64,000 bases of DNA, taken from UBA1930 sp943368475 (lineage in GTDB: Bacteria > Bacteroidota > Bacteroidia > Chitinophagales > Chitinophagaceae). Below the pieces are notes generated by a model. It did no database searches. It was not told the DNA's origin and saw only the letters and a list, made by a program, of their open reading frames with translations. A program made the translations under genes and the position numbers. Position 1 is the stretch's first letter; every line of letters starts with the position of its first letter. This document shows positions 41,617 through 51,901 of the stretch, piece by piece. The stretch covers positions 31,032 through 95,031 of the forward strand of contig CALRLF020000008.1 of assembly GCA_943368475.1 (NCBI GenBank). Reading direction: 5' to 3'.

Positions 41617-44046
41617 ATGATTTTAAAAAACAAATCCTTTTTTTATTCTTTTTACCAAATTTTAATAGCTTTTGTTAGTACCATTTGTCTTGTAAGGGGC
41701 TTCGAATATTTTTCAGTAGCCAACAAATCTTTTGTTGGTAATACTTATGCTTATGAGTTGATGGGTATTGTGTATGATGCTTGGACTTGCCTTATTTATG
41801 CTTTTGTTCTTTTGTTGCCCTTATACCTGATTTCATTATTAAGCAATAAATTGACGAAGTTTATTTTTCATTTGCTGAATATTGTATTGCTTATTAACTA
41901 CATCTGTTTAATCATTGTTTTTTCTGAAAGAAATAATCCATTTGATCATGAATTTTTTACTCGAAAATCTTTTGATACCTGGACTACAGTAAAACAAATG
42001 ATGACAAGTGGGTTTTCATTGTATATACCTTTTCTACTTTATATACCTGTATACTTTTTTATTTATTTTAATTGGGCTAAGAAAATCAATTTTAAAAAAT
42101 CGGTTTTTAGCGTATTAGTAAGTTGCACTGTATTAGCTGCTGTGTTTTTTAAATTTTCTAATCCACCACAAAGCTTATTTAAATCGGCTGGGGCTTATTA
42201 TTTAACAGTCAATAAACTTACCTATTGGATTGCTGATTCTTATAATTACCTTCAAACGAAAGACAAATATGATGCCAGCAAACTTTCAGTAAAGGAACTG
42301 AATGATGCAATTGATTTTTACCAGCGAAATCAACCATTTGAGTTTACCAATAAAGAATACCCATTACTACATACAAGCAGTGATAAAAATGTACTGGGTA
42401 GTTTTTTTAATTTAGATTCTACCAATCCGCCAAACATTGTAATTATTGTAGGCGAAGGCTTGAGCAGAGATTTTAGTGGTGATAATGCTTATGCAAGCAG
42501 CTTTACACCATTCTTAGATTCGTTAAGTAAACACAGTTTAACCTGGGATAATTTTTTAAGTACTGCTCCTGCAACATTTGCTGCTCATCCTGCTATTGAA
42601 GGTTCGGTACCTTATGGACGAAAAGGCTTTTCATCCCTAAATGTAATGCCAGATCATTTATCGTTAATTAAAATTTTAAAAGCAAATGGCTATCATTCAA
42701 AATTCTTAATCGGCTTCAATCCCGATTTTGATAATATGGGTGGCTTTATTCGTTTGCAAGGAACGGATATGATTTTAACCAAGTATGGTTCTAAATACAA
42801 AGAAATGGGTATTGGAGAAGAAGGTTGGAGCATGGGTTATCCGGATGATGCTTTGTTTAATAGAAGTTTTGAAGTGATGGATAGCTTAAAACAAACACCC
42901 TATTTAAACATTTATCATACAGGAACAACACACATGCCTTATTTATTTGAACAAAAACCTGTGTACGAAAAACTGTTTGATAAAAAGATGAAAACCATCA
43001 ACGTTTCATCGAGTATAAAACGAACATTGAAAGAATGCAAAAAAGTATTGGTTACGTATATGTTTGCCGATGATTGTTACAGAGATTTTTTTACAAAATA
43101 TGCTAAAAGAAAAGATTTTAAAAACACGATTTTCATTATCACTGGCGATCATCATATAGGTTCATTTCCTTCTACATGTAATATTGATGATTACCATGTT
43201 CCATTGGTTATTTATTCACCCATGCTAAAAGCACCAAAGAAATTTTTATCGGTAAATTCTCATAATAATTTAGCACCTACGATTACTTCACTTATTTTAA
43301 ATAATTATAAGAAGCTTCCTTATAATCCAAAAGAAGTTCATTGGATGGGCGACGTAATGGATACTGCAACTGCTTTTAGAAATACACAGAGTATGCCTTT
43401 TATGTATTGGAGCAGAGAAATTGGTGATTATATTTGGAAGGATTATATGCTATCGAATGGGCAATTGTACAAGCTTACGTCTAATTTACAAATGGAGAAA
43501 TATGAAAACGATTCTATTAAAAATCATATAACCAAACTCCTGAATAATTTTAAAATCATCAATTCTTATGTATGTGATAACAACAAATTGTTTCCTGCAA
43601 AAGAAGTGGTAGGCGTTGGTGAGAAAAAGCTATTGCTCAATTACAATGATGCATCACAAAAAAGTATTTCCACAAATAGTTCTGATACAAGCTTAATGCA
43701 ACAATTTAAATTACCGAGAGAATACAAGTATTTATATATTGAAATCTCAGCCGATGTAAATTTATTAAGGCCAGGTGTAGAAGATCAACCTTCCATTCGT
43801 TTTGCATTAATAGATACAACAAAAGACAATTGGGATTTTGTGTTTTACACCAACCACGATATTGTAGATATTGCTAAAGGTGATTACAAAGAGAAACAAT
43901 GGAACAGCATTTCAACCAATGATATGTTTACGATGGATGATTATAGTAAATACAAAAACCTCCTATTCGATTTGGCTTTATACGCTCAACAACCCATCAA
44001 CTTGCAGATGAAAAATTTACGATTGAAGATTTATGGGGTGAAGTAG
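41617..44046 (+). CDS. LTA synthase family membrane sulfatase/phosphotransferase
   Basis: 809 residues. Five N-terminal membrane segments (within about 10-175), then an extracytoplasmic alkaline-phosphatase-superfamily domain (about 270-600). Motifs are NIVIIVGEGLSRDF (metal Glu), STAPATFAAHPAIEGSVPYG, where a Thr or Ser would be the nucleophile, and IFIITGDHHIGSF (metal Asp and His). Relatives include LtaS, OpgB-type phosphoglycerol transferases and arylsulfatase-like enzymes. As a Gram-negative has no lipoteichoic acid, transfer of a phospho-alcohol to a surface glycan is likelier. A C-terminal beta domain of about 150 residues is extra. Confidence 0.87.
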   Translation: MILKNKSFFYSFYQILIAFVSTICLVRGFEYFSVANKSFVGNTYAYELMGIVYDAWTCLIYAFVLLLPLYLISLLSNKLTKFIFHLLNIVLLINYICLIIVFSERNNPFDHEFFTRKSFDTWTTVKQMMTSGFSLYIPFLLYIPVYFFIYFNWAKKINFKKSVFSVLVSCTVLAAVFFKFSNPPQSLFKSAGAYYLTVNKLTYWIADSYNYLQTKDKYDASKLSVKELNDAIDFYQRNQPFEFTNKEYPLLHTSSDKNVLGSFFNLDSTNPPNIVIIVGEGLSRDFSGDNAYASSFTPFLDSLSKHSLTWDNFLSTAPATFAAHPAIEGSVPYGRKGFSSLNVMPDHLSLIKILKANGYHSKFLIGFNPDFDNMGGFIRLQGTDMILTKYGSKYKEMGIGEEGWSMGYPDDALFNRSFEVMDSLKQTPYLNIYHTGTTHMPYLFEQKPVYEKLFDKKMKTINVSSSIKRTLKECKKVLVTYMFADDCYRDFFTKYAKRKDFKNTIFIITGDHHIGSFPSTCNIDDYHVPLVIYSPMLKAPKKFLSVNSHNNLAPTITSLILNNYKKLPYNPKEVHWMGDVMDTATAFRNTQSMPFMYWSREIGDYIWKDYMLSNGQLYKLTSNLQMEKYENDSIKNHITKLLNNFKIINSYVCDNNKLFPAKEVVGVGEKKLLLNYNDASQKSISTNSSDTSLMQQFKLPREYKYLYIEISADVNLLRPGVEDQPSIRFALIDTTKDNWDFVFYTNHDIVDIAKGDYKEKQWNSISTNDMFTMDDYSKYKNLLFDLALYAQQPINLQMKNLRLKIYGVK

Positions 44047-44253
44047 GGTTTCACACAAAGCAACAAAGAGTACAAAGTTCACGAAGGAGATTAAAGAGAA
44101 AACGTATGCTCCAGTATTTTTTATAAATTGTAATCTTCAAAAGTCTGGTTAGCTTTTATTTAGATAAACTATCTACTTTTCTCCAGCATCACCCAAATTG
44201 GGTAGGTGCACATGCAAATGCCCCAACTACTTTTATGGATAAATATTTCTATC

Positions 44254-45219
44254 ATGAAAAAATTATCCTTACTACTATGCTTTTGCTGTTTAATAAGCAT
44301 TACTAATGCAAAAATTTGGAGAGTAAATAACAATGCAGGTGTAACAACCGATTTTACAAGTGCACAACAAGCTAACGATGCTTCTAGTGTTGTTAACGAC
44401 GACACCTTACATTTCGAAAGTTCTATTAATAGCTATGGTCATCTAACCTTAAATAAACGATTGGTATTAATTGGGCTAGGGCATTTTTTAACAACCAATC
44501 TTAACCAACAAGCAACAGGGATTAATGCATTTTTAGATAATATAAATGTTGTATCAGGTGGTGGTGGAAGTACCATTATGGTATCCTCTAATGACATTAC
44601 ACTTTCTACTGTTAACGATGTAGCAATACAGCGTTGCTATGTGGTTAATAGCATAAACATTAATTCATCGAGCAATGCTATCATTAAAAACTGTTACATC
44701 AGTGGTAGTATTTATATTAATAGTGGTGTTAATACACAGGTGTTCAATAGCATTATTAGAAGTTTTATACATGTTGGTAGTAGTGCTAGTGCAGTATTAA
44801 CCAATAACATTTTGGCAGCAGCAAGCTATGCCAATGCCCCAACTATTTACAATACTACTTACCGCAACAATATTTTCTTAAACATGATTACTGTGGTAGG
44901 CTATAGTAATTGTTTATTAGAAAACAATATTGCCAATAATGCACAGTTTGCTGCTACAAATGGTAACCAGATAAATGTAGATATGGCAACCGTTTTCATT
45001 AACCATACTACTGGTTTAGATAAAGATCTTCAATTAAAAGCAGGAAGTCCGGCTATTGCAGCAGGTGTTGGAGGTGTTAATTGTGGTGCATTTGGCGGTA
45101 TCACACCTTATAAATTATCTGTTATTCCACCTGTACCAACAATCTATAAATTGGTGGGTCCGCCAGCTGCAGTTGGTGGCAGTATGAATGTAACCATTAG
45201 CACCAGAAGTAATAATTAA
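44254..45219 (+). CDS. secreted right-handed beta-helix-like protein
   Basis: 321 residues from the ATG at 44254, which begins a good signal peptide (KKLSLLLCFCCLISITNA). The longer frame adds 16 non-signal residues. The mature part is a ladder of short Asn/Ser/Ile-rich repeats (VNSININSSSNAIIKNCYISGSIYINSGVNTQVFNSII in segments), typical of pectate-lyase-type parallel beta-helices. No catalytic motif and no T9SS tail are visible. First gene of a four-gene block of surface-type proteins on the + strand. Confidence 0.7.
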   Translation: MKKLSLLLCFCCLISITNAKIWRVNNNAGVTTDFTSAQQANDASSVVNDDTLHFESSINSYGHLTLNKRLVLIGLGHFLTTNLNQQATGINAFLDNINVVSGGGGSTIMVSSNDITLSTVNDVAIQRCYVVNSININSSSNAIIKNCYISGSIYINSGVNTQVFNSIIRSFIHVGSSASAVLTNNILAAASYANAPTIYNTTYRNNIFLNMITVVGYSNCLLENNIANNAQFAATNGNQINVDMATVFINHTTGLDKDLQLKAGSPAIAAGVGGVNCGAFGGITPYKLSVIPPVPTIYKLVGPPAAVGGSMNVTISTRSNN

Positions 45220-45264
45220 TAATACAACACTTCCGTCAACCCATTCACATAATTAATACAGAAT

Positions 45265-47001
45265 ATGAAATGCATATTTCGTTTTGCCATAGTTGCAACA
45301 ATACTTTTTACCAGCACTAATATTCTTACAGCCCAAGTAAAAGTGGGTGATAATATAAGTAGCATTAATAGCAATTCAGTTTTAGAATTGGAAAGTACCA
45401 ATAAAGGGTTGTTACTACCAAGACTTACCACAGCACAAATAAATGCTATGACCAATGTGCCAAAAGGCATGTTGCTCTTTAATATAACTGATAGTGCTTT
45501 ATATATTAAAAGAGATACAGGCTGGGCCATTATTTCTATTGCTGTTGGTAATAATAGTACCCAACCTTGGGTGTATAATGGCAGCAATATTTTTAATAAT
45601 AACAATGTAGGTATTGGCACGAATATTCCAAAAGCAAAATTACATGTGCAAGATAGTAGTGTGGTTTTTGCAGCAGACGGTAGTTTGCCATCTAACACAT
45701 CTGCTAATCCGCCAGTTACAGGTACGGGTAGAAGAATGATGTGGTATGCCGATAAAGCTGCGTTTAGAACAGGGGCAGTAGCAGGTGATTTCTGGGATAG
45801 AGATAATATTGGAAATTATTCTTTTGCAACAGGGTATAATACTTCTGCAAAAAACATATTATCAGTTGCATTTGGCGATAGAACTGTTTCAAATGGAGCT
45901 ACTTCTACTGCTATGGGAACGGGTACTATATCTAATGCGTATTCAAGCACTGTTATTGGGGCTTACAATGATAATTTACCACCAGCAAATTACTCAGGCT
46001 TTGATCCAGCCAATCGAATATTTGAAATAGGAAATGGCTATTCCGAAAGCGTACGCAAAAATGCTGTAACTGTTTTGTATAATGGTAATGTGGGAATTGC
46101 TCCTGCAACACCAACAGCTAAACTTCATTTGGAAGACGGCAGTGTTGTTTTTAATACGACTGCTAATCTGAATGAGACTGCTCTTCCTGTTTCGGGTGCA
46201 GGTACAAGAATGTTGTGGTATGCTAATAAAGGTGCGTTTAGATCTGGGCGAATAATATCTGGCAATTATTGGGACAAAGACAGTATTGGATATTACTCAT
46301 TTGCAGCAGGTGTAAATACCATGGCAAGTAATATTGCTTCAGTAGCCTTGGGAGAAAGTTCACAAGCTACTGGTTCCATTTCTATTGCAATAGGAAATCA
46401 AGCAAAAGCCACAAAAAATTTTGCAATATCAATTGGTTACCAAACAACAGCCGATGGTCTGAACTCGACAGCTGTTGGTCAAAATGCGATAGCTAATGAA
46501 CAATCATCTGTTGCCATAGGAAAAGGAGTAATCGCAAATTATAATGGAGGTATTGTTGTTGGAACATATAACGACAGTTCAAATAATCAAAGCAATAACA
46601 ACTTAAACCCTGCGGATCGTTTATTTCAAATAGGTAATGGAAGTGATGAGAATAACAGAGGGAATGCTGTTACTGTTTTAAGGAATGGTTATGTGGGTCT
46701 TGCAACCACCAACCCAAAGCACAGATTAGATGTTGGAGGTAATATTCGTCAAAAAACATATTCCTTTTCATTTACGCTTTACTCTACTGTAAATAATGTA
46801 ATGTCTTACTACTGGAATCACAACTTAGGCTATAAGCCAATCATAATGACTTCTTTAGATCAGACCAATGGTCAAAATTGTGATTATGTTGGTGTTTCTT
46901 ATTCACATATAGATGATAATTCTCTTTATATAATTATCAATAATCACTTAACCACCGGTGCATATGCAATTGGAACACTGAGATGGATAATCGTGTATTA
47001 A
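45265..47001 (+). CDS. secreted YadA-head/tail-fibre-like repeat protein (paralogue 1)
   Basis: 578 residues with a signal peptide (FAIVATILFTSTNILTAQ). A 90-residue N-terminal module (VKVGDNISSINSNSVLELES, GLLLPRLTTAQINAMTNVP) is shared almost unchanged with the next gene. The body alternates NVGIGTNIPKAKLHVQD modules with YadA-head-type GxxxxAxGxxSxAxG left-handed beta-roll repeats (for example STAVGQNAIANEQSSVAIGKG). The C-terminus (YYWNHNLGYKPIIMTS to RWIIVY) is a compact beta domain. Predicted surface or secreted fibrous protein. No sorting tail is seen. Confidence 0.75.
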   Translation: MKCIFRFAIVATILFTSTNILTAQVKVGDNISSINSNSVLELESTNKGLLLPRLTTAQINAMTNVPKGMLLFNITDSALYIKRDTGWAIISIAVGNNSTQPWVYNGSNIFNNNNVGIGTNIPKAKLHVQDSSVVFAADGSLPSNTSANPPVTGTGRRMMWYADKAAFRTGAVAGDFWDRDNIGNYSFATGYNTSAKNILSVAFGDRTVSNGATSTAMGTGTISNAYSSTVIGAYNDNLPPANYSGFDPANRIFEIGNGYSESVRKNAVTVLYNGNVGIAPATPTAKLHLEDGSVVFNTTANLNETALPVSGAGTRMLWYANKGAFRSGRIISGNYWDKDSIGYYSFAAGVNTMASNIASVALGESSQATGSISIAIGNQAKATKNFAISIGYQTTADGLNSTAVGQNAIANEQSSVAIGKGVIANYNGGIVVGTYNDSSNNQSNNNLNPADRLFQIGNGSDENNRGNAVTVLRNGYVGLATTNPKHRLDVGGNIRQKTYSFSFTLYSTVNNVMSYYWNHNLGYKPIIMTSLDQTNGQNCDYVGVSYSHIDDNSLYIIINNHLTTGAYAIGTLRWIIVY

Positions 47002-47029
47002 TACAACAGCATCTAAACTAACATATCAA

Positions 47030-49189
47030 ATGAAAAAAAATATTTCCCTTTCATTAACCATTGCAATGCTATTGTTAATCACAACAGCAATAAAAGCCCA
47101 AGTAAAAGTGGGTGATAATGTAAGCAACGTTAACCCTAACTCAGTCTTAGAATTGGAAAGCACCAACAAAGGTTTGTTGTTACCAAGACTTACCACTGCA
47201 CAAATTAATGCCATGACCAATGTGCCAAAAGGCATGTTGCTGTTTAATATAACCGATAGTGCTTTGTATGTAAAACGAGATAGTGGTTGGGCAATATTAT
47301 CTATGGCAGCTGGTAATAATGCAAACCAACCTTGGGTATACAGTGGCAGTAATATTTACAACAATAACAATGTAGGTATTGGTACAAATACTCCAAAAGC
47401 AAAATTACATGTACAAGATAGCAGTGTATTATTTGCAGCTACAACTGAACCTCCTGTTACTGCTGGTAATCCACCCATTTCAGGTGTGGGAAGAAGAATG
47501 ATGTGGTATGCTGATAAAGCTGCTTTTAGAGTAGGTTATGCAGAAAATACTGAGTGGGACAAAAACAATATTGGTCTCTATTCTTTTGCAACTGGTAGCC
47601 ACACATTGGCCAACAAAGCTTATTCGTTTGCGGCTGGTGTGAATTCTTTTGCAACAGGTACAAGTTCTTTTGCAACAGGCGGAGATTCTAAAGCAATGGG
47701 TGATTATTCATTGTCTGCTGGCAATGGCACTGTAGCACAATCTTATGCAGGTTTGGCAATTGGAGTGTACAACGATACTGCAAGCAATGGAATAAATTTA
47801 ACATCACCGAATGCAACAAATAGATTGTTTCAAATTGGCAATGGTAGTTTTGGTTTTCGCAGCAACGCATTAACTGTTTTGCAAAATGGAAATATGGGTA
47901 TTGGTACTACAACACCAAAAGCCAAATTACATGTAGAAGATAGTAGTGTTGTATTTACTGCAACTGGCATTACCAATATTGGCAATTACAACAATCCACC
48001 AGTATCTGGTGCAGGACGACGTATGATGTGGTATGCCAATAAAGGTGCTTTTAGAGTAGGTAATGTAACTGGCAATAACTGGGATAAAGACAATATTGGT
48101 GAGTTTTCTTTTGCTGCTGGAACAGATGCAAAAGCCTCAGGCGATTATTCTTTTGCTGCTGGAAATTATTCAGCCTCAAAAGCTTATACCAGCTCGGTTT
48201 TTGGGCATTGGACACAAGCTCAATCATTTGCAGGAACCACCATTGGTGTGTTTAATGATACTACAGATATTGGTAGCACATTTAGTATTAATAATGCCAA
48301 TAGGTTGTTTCAAATTGGTAATGGTACAGGTAACAATGCAAGAAGAAATGCTGTAACCGTTTTACAAAATGGGAATATGGGTTTAGGCACTACAACACCT
48401 ATACAAACTTTAGATGTAAATGGTAGAATGAATATAAATAATGGTGTAATCCAAAAAGGTGGTGCTGCCATTACCACTACCAGTGATTTGGGGTTGTACT
48501 CTAGAAACGCTGGTGAGTATTTAAGATTGGTTACTAATGCTGCACCTATTCGTTTTTACAGTGATGATAATATTGGCACCATTGCAAATGTTAGTATTGA
48601 AGCCAATGGTAATGTGGGCATTGGTGTAACAAATGCCGACCAAAGTTTGGTTACAAAAAAGGGTATTCGTATAGACGATGAAAACAATAATAATGGTACC
48701 AATTTAAACAGCCTTCGTTTTGGGCAGGGTTCAACAGGCGAGTTTATTGGTAGTAAAAGAACAACTGGTGACAATGCTTTTGGTTTGGATTTTTTTACAG
48801 CTTCTACTAGTAGATTATCCATTGCAAATGGTGGCAATGTAGGTCTTGGTACAACCAACCCACAAGCAAAATTGGAAGTAAATGGATTTACAAAACTGGG
48901 AGATGACGCACCAAAAATTAAAATGAAAAAATTAACGGGAACAACAAATGCAACTCCAGGCTTAGCTGCTTATATCAATCATGGACTTGATAAATCAAAA
49001 ATCATTTCGGTAAGTGTATTAGTTGAAAAGGGAGATTACCTTATACCTCCACATTATTCAGAAATTGGGCTTTCGCTTGATCTTTACACATTTTATATTC
49101 AAAATGGCCAAATAGTAGTATCTATTGATGTAGGTGCCTTGAATTTACTCAACAAGCCTATTCGCATCCTCATCACCTATGAAGAATAA
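47030..49189 (+). CDS. secreted YadA-head/tail-fibre-like repeat protein (paralogue 2)
   Basis: 719 residues, a tandem paralogue of the preceding gene starting 28 bp after it. Signal peptide LSLTIAMLLLITTAIKAQ, then the same N-terminal module. Two long blocks of YadA-head-like repeats (SFAAGVNSFATGTSSFATGG and neighbours) alternate with NVGIGTNTPKAKLHVQD-type modules. The C-terminal 100 residues differ from paralogue 1 and resemble a small trimeric receptor-binding or H-type-lectin-like domain. The shared N-terminal DNA (45345-45480 and 47107-47240) suggests duplication followed by C-terminal replacement. Confidence 0.75.
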   Translation: MKKNISLSLTIAMLLLITTAIKAQVKVGDNVSNVNPNSVLELESTNKGLLLPRLTTAQINAMTNVPKGMLLFNITDSALYVKRDSGWAILSMAAGNNANQPWVYSGSNIYNNNNVGIGTNTPKAKLHVQDSSVLFAATTEPPVTAGNPPISGVGRRMMWYADKAAFRVGYAENTEWDKNNIGLYSFATGSHTLANKAYSFAAGVNSFATGTSSFATGGDSKAMGDYSLSAGNGTVAQSYAGLAIGVYNDTASNGINLTSPNATNRLFQIGNGSFGFRSNALTVLQNGNMGIGTTTPKAKLHVEDSSVVFTATGITNIGNYNNPPVSGAGRRMMWYANKGAFRVGNVTGNNWDKDNIGEFSFAAGTDAKASGDYSFAAGNYSASKAYTSSVFGHWTQAQSFAGTTIGVFNDTTDIGSTFSINNANRLFQIGNGTGNNARRNAVTVLQNGNMGLGTTTPIQTLDVNGRMNINNGVIQKGGAAITTTSDLGLYSRNAGEYLRLVTNAAPIRFYSDDNIGTIANVSIEANGNVGIGVTNADQSLVTKKGIRIDDENNNNGTNLNSLRFGQGSTGEFIGSKRTTGDNAFGLDFFTASTSRLSIANGGNVGLGTTNPQAKLEVNGFTKLGDDAPKIKMKKLTGTTNATPGLAAYINHGLDKSKIISVSVLVEKGDYLIPPHYSEIGLSLDLYTFYIQNGQIVVSIDVGALNLLNKPIRILITYEE

Positions 49190-49231
49190 AATGGTTGCAC
49201 ATTATTCTTCTCACAAGTCAAAACAAAGCCC

Positions 49232-51835
49232 ATGAATCGTTTCCATATTTATATTATCGCAACTGCTATTAGCTTATTGCCATTATTGGTAAATAGCCAA
49301 CCAGTATTGGGTGTAAATAATGCCAATATAAATGTAGTAGGCAATATGAGCATGAAAGGTGGTTTCCAAGCAACAGGCAGTAGCTCTGTTTTTTTAAATG
49401 GCAGCATGACTTTATATGATAATACAGGCTTGGGTGGTGCAGGTTCGTGGATTGATTTTACAACGGCTGGTGTAATTGCAAACAGCAGTATTGGTAGTGT
49501 GATAATGAATGGCAATTTAAGTAGTGGTATTTCAGGTAATTCTGTTTTCCCAATTTTACACATCAATGCTATTGGTGGTGTTGGTTTAAACAATCATGTA
49601 TCGGTAACCAATCTTGTTTTAACACAAGGCAGGTTATCAACTGGTGCATATCGGCTTATTGTAAATAATTATGCCGATAGTGCTATTGCAGCAGGAACAG
49701 GCAATACCAATTTTGCCAATGGTTGGGTGTATGGCAACTTGCGTCGTTCTTTTAATAGTACCAATACCAACTATCATTTTCCTGTGGGCAATGCAGCAAG
49801 AGGTAATTTAATAAAGTTGATAAACAACAACGCCAATCCATTAACGGGCATTACTTATATTGATGCATCTTTTGGTGCAAAACGTGGCAACGATAATAAT
49901 TTGTCTTTAATTGTTGGTACTAAATTATATGATAGCATAAATACAGGTGGTGTTTGGTATGTAACGCCCAACAATCAACCTACGTCAGGCAACTATACGT
50001 TGCAAGCTTACTTCAACGGCTTTACAGGATTGAAAAATAAAAAATTCGATTTGCTTCGCCGAGCCGATTCTTCATCTGTTGCAACAGATTGGCAAGTGCC
50101 TACCAATAGCAGTTTAGATGCTGCTGATACACGTTTGGTAAGTAATGGTTATGCAAAGCGTACCAATATTTCTACGTTTAGCCAGTTTGCCATTGCACAA
50201 GCAAGTGCAGTGAGTTTAATGGTAAAAGCTGAATACTTTTTTGATATAGATCCAGGCTTTGGCAATGCTACTGATATTCCACTTACATATGGTTTAGACA
50301 TTAGCAATAAAGATTTTTCTGCCAATATCAATTCTTTGAATGTGGGCATTCATAAATTATACATTCGTACACAAGATGGCGATGAAGTTTGGAGTAATAC
50401 TTATTCGATGACGTTTTATAAGCAGGCTTTAAACGTAACATCGGATATTGTAAAAGCTGAATATTTTTTTGATACCGACCCTGGTTTTAGTAATGGTTCA
50501 GATATTCCTGTTACCCAAGCAGTGGATATTGCCAATCTCAATTTTGCAGCAAACATTAGCAGCTTGCCAGCAGGAATTCATAAAATGTTTGTGCGTACAA
50601 AAAATGCTGCTGGCATTTGGAGTGTGGCACATCTTCATTTATTTTATAATGCCCATTCCAATGCACCTCTAATTACAGAAGCAAATTATTATTTTGATGG
50701 AAATAGCAATAACTCCTTCAATATTCCTATAACACAAGCTGCTGATATTATTGATTTGAATGTTGCAATTAATACTACGAGTTTAAGTAATGGCATACAT
50801 CGTATGTATTTGAGAACAAAAGACAATGAAGGCAAATGGAGTGTAGCCCATGTTTATTTATTTTATAAAACAAGTTCTCCTATATCAATTGTAAAAGTTG
50901 AATATTATATAGACAATAATGCTCTTATTGATGTTCCTGTAACGCAATCAACTGATATTATTGACCTGAACTTTTCAGTAAACATTAGTAGTTTGCCAAT
51001 TGGTTTACATAAAATGTATTTGCGTACAAAAGATGCTGAAGGCAAATGGAGTGTAACCAATGTACATCTGTTTTATAAATCGGCTAATTCAGCTAATCCA
51101 AATATTACACAATCCGAATATTTTTTTGATACCGATCCAGGTTTTGGTAATGGAACTAGTTTAGCAATAACGCCTTCGGCAGATATTAGCGATGCAATAT
51201 TTACGATTAACATATCAGCTCTTACAGTTGGTAATCATAAATTCTTTTTACGTACAAAAGATGCTGATGGTAAATGGAGTATTACCAACTATTTAGAGTT
51301 TATCAATAATCAATCACTACCAGTAAGCTGGCTTAATTTTACTGCTGATGCTGTAGCTGATAACGTATTATTAAAATGGATGGTTGCCAATGAAATAAAT
51401 GTAGAACAGTATACAATAGAACATAGTTTAAATGGCGTTACATTTAATACAATTGGTATTGTTGCAGCAAATCAATTAAGTAACTATCAGTTTACACATA
51501 TAAGGGCATCTGCAAACAAAACAAACTATTACCGAATTAAGCAAATTGACAAGGATGGTAAGTTTACTTACACAGCTGTAAGAATAATTAAGTTCGATGG
51601 TAAATCTTTATTTGTTATTGCTCCAAACCCAGCACACGATTTTATTAAAATAACTACATCTGAGAATAATACAACCTTGTATTTGTTTGATGAAAAAGGT
51701 AGCAAAGTATTAACTGCACTGCTTATCAATACTACAACTACTGTAGCTATAGAAAAACTTGCAGCTGGTTTATATGTTGCAGCAATTGTAAAAGATGGTA
51801 AAATAATTGAAACGAAAAAGTTATTGAAACAATAA
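49232..51835 (+). CDS. T9SS-secreted repeat protein with C-terminal sorting domain
   Basis: 867 residues. Signal peptide at the N-terminus, a beta-rich domain (about 25-320), then five repeats of about 65-75 residues with consensus EYFFDTDPGFGNG, IPVTQAxDI, NISSLPxGIHKMYLRTKD and GKWSV (about 325-690). A fibronectin-like stretch (PVSWLNFTADAVADNVLLKW) leads to a type A T9SS sorting domain (APNPAHDFIKI to AAGLYVAAIVKDGKIIETKK). It should cross the outer membrane by the type IX system and be cell-surface attached. Last gene of the surface block; a bidirectional terminator follows. Confidence 0.85.
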   Translation: MNRFHIYIIATAISLLPLLVNSQPVLGVNNANINVVGNMSMKGGFQATGSSSVFLNGSMTLYDNTGLGGAGSWIDFTTAGVIANSSIGSVIMNGNLSSGISGNSVFPILHINAIGGVGLNNHVSVTNLVLTQGRLSTGAYRLIVNNYADSAIAAGTGNTNFANGWVYGNLRRSFNSTNTNYHFPVGNAARGNLIKLINNNANPLTGITYIDASFGAKRGNDNNLSLIVGTKLYDSINTGGVWYVTPNNQPTSGNYTLQAYFNGFTGLKNKKFDLLRRADSSSVATDWQVPTNSSLDAADTRLVSNGYAKRTNISTFSQFAIAQASAVSLMVKAEYFFDIDPGFGNATDIPLTYGLDISNKDFSANINSLNVGIHKLYIRTQDGDEVWSNTYSMTFYKQALNVTSDIVKAEYFFDTDPGFSNGSDIPVTQAVDIANLNFAANISSLPAGIHKMFVRTKNAAGIWSVAHLHLFYNAHSNAPLITEANYYFDGNSNNSFNIPITQAADIIDLNVAINTTSLSNGIHRMYLRTKDNEGKWSVAHVYLFYKTSSPISIVKVEYYIDNNALIDVPVTQSTDIIDLNFSVNISSLPIGLHKMYLRTKDAEGKWSVTNVHLFYKSANSANPNITQSEYFFDTDPGFGNGTSLAITPSADISDAIFTINISALTVGNHKFFLRTKDADGKWSITNYLEFINNQSLPVSWLNFTADAVADNVLLKWMVANEINVEQYTIEHSLNGVTFNTIGIVAANQLSNYQFTHIRASANKTNYYRIKQIDKDGKFTYTAVRIIKFDGKSLFVIAPNPAHDFIKITTSENNTTLYLFDEKGSKVLTALLINTTTTVAIEKLAAGLYVAAIVKDGKIIETKKLLKQ

Positions 51836-51850
51836 ACAACTACAACAAAA

Positions 51851-51888
51851 AAAATCCTGTAACAAAATGAGTTACAGGATTTTTTTTA
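51851..51888. terminator. bidirectional intrinsic terminator
   Basis: A 13-bp stem, 51851-51863 (AAAATCCTGTAAC) with 51871-51883 (GTTACAGGATTTT), 7-nt loop. A-run on the left and T-run on the right serve both the T9SS cargo gene (+) and the response regulator gene (-). Confidence 0.9.
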
Positions 51889-51901
51889 AGCAAAAGAATA
51901 A

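Noticed and set aside
44254..51835. Prophage tail-fibre region
   Set aside because: The repeat proteins look fibre-like, but there are no capsid, portal, terminase, tail-tube, lysis or integrase genes, and each protein has a signal peptide.
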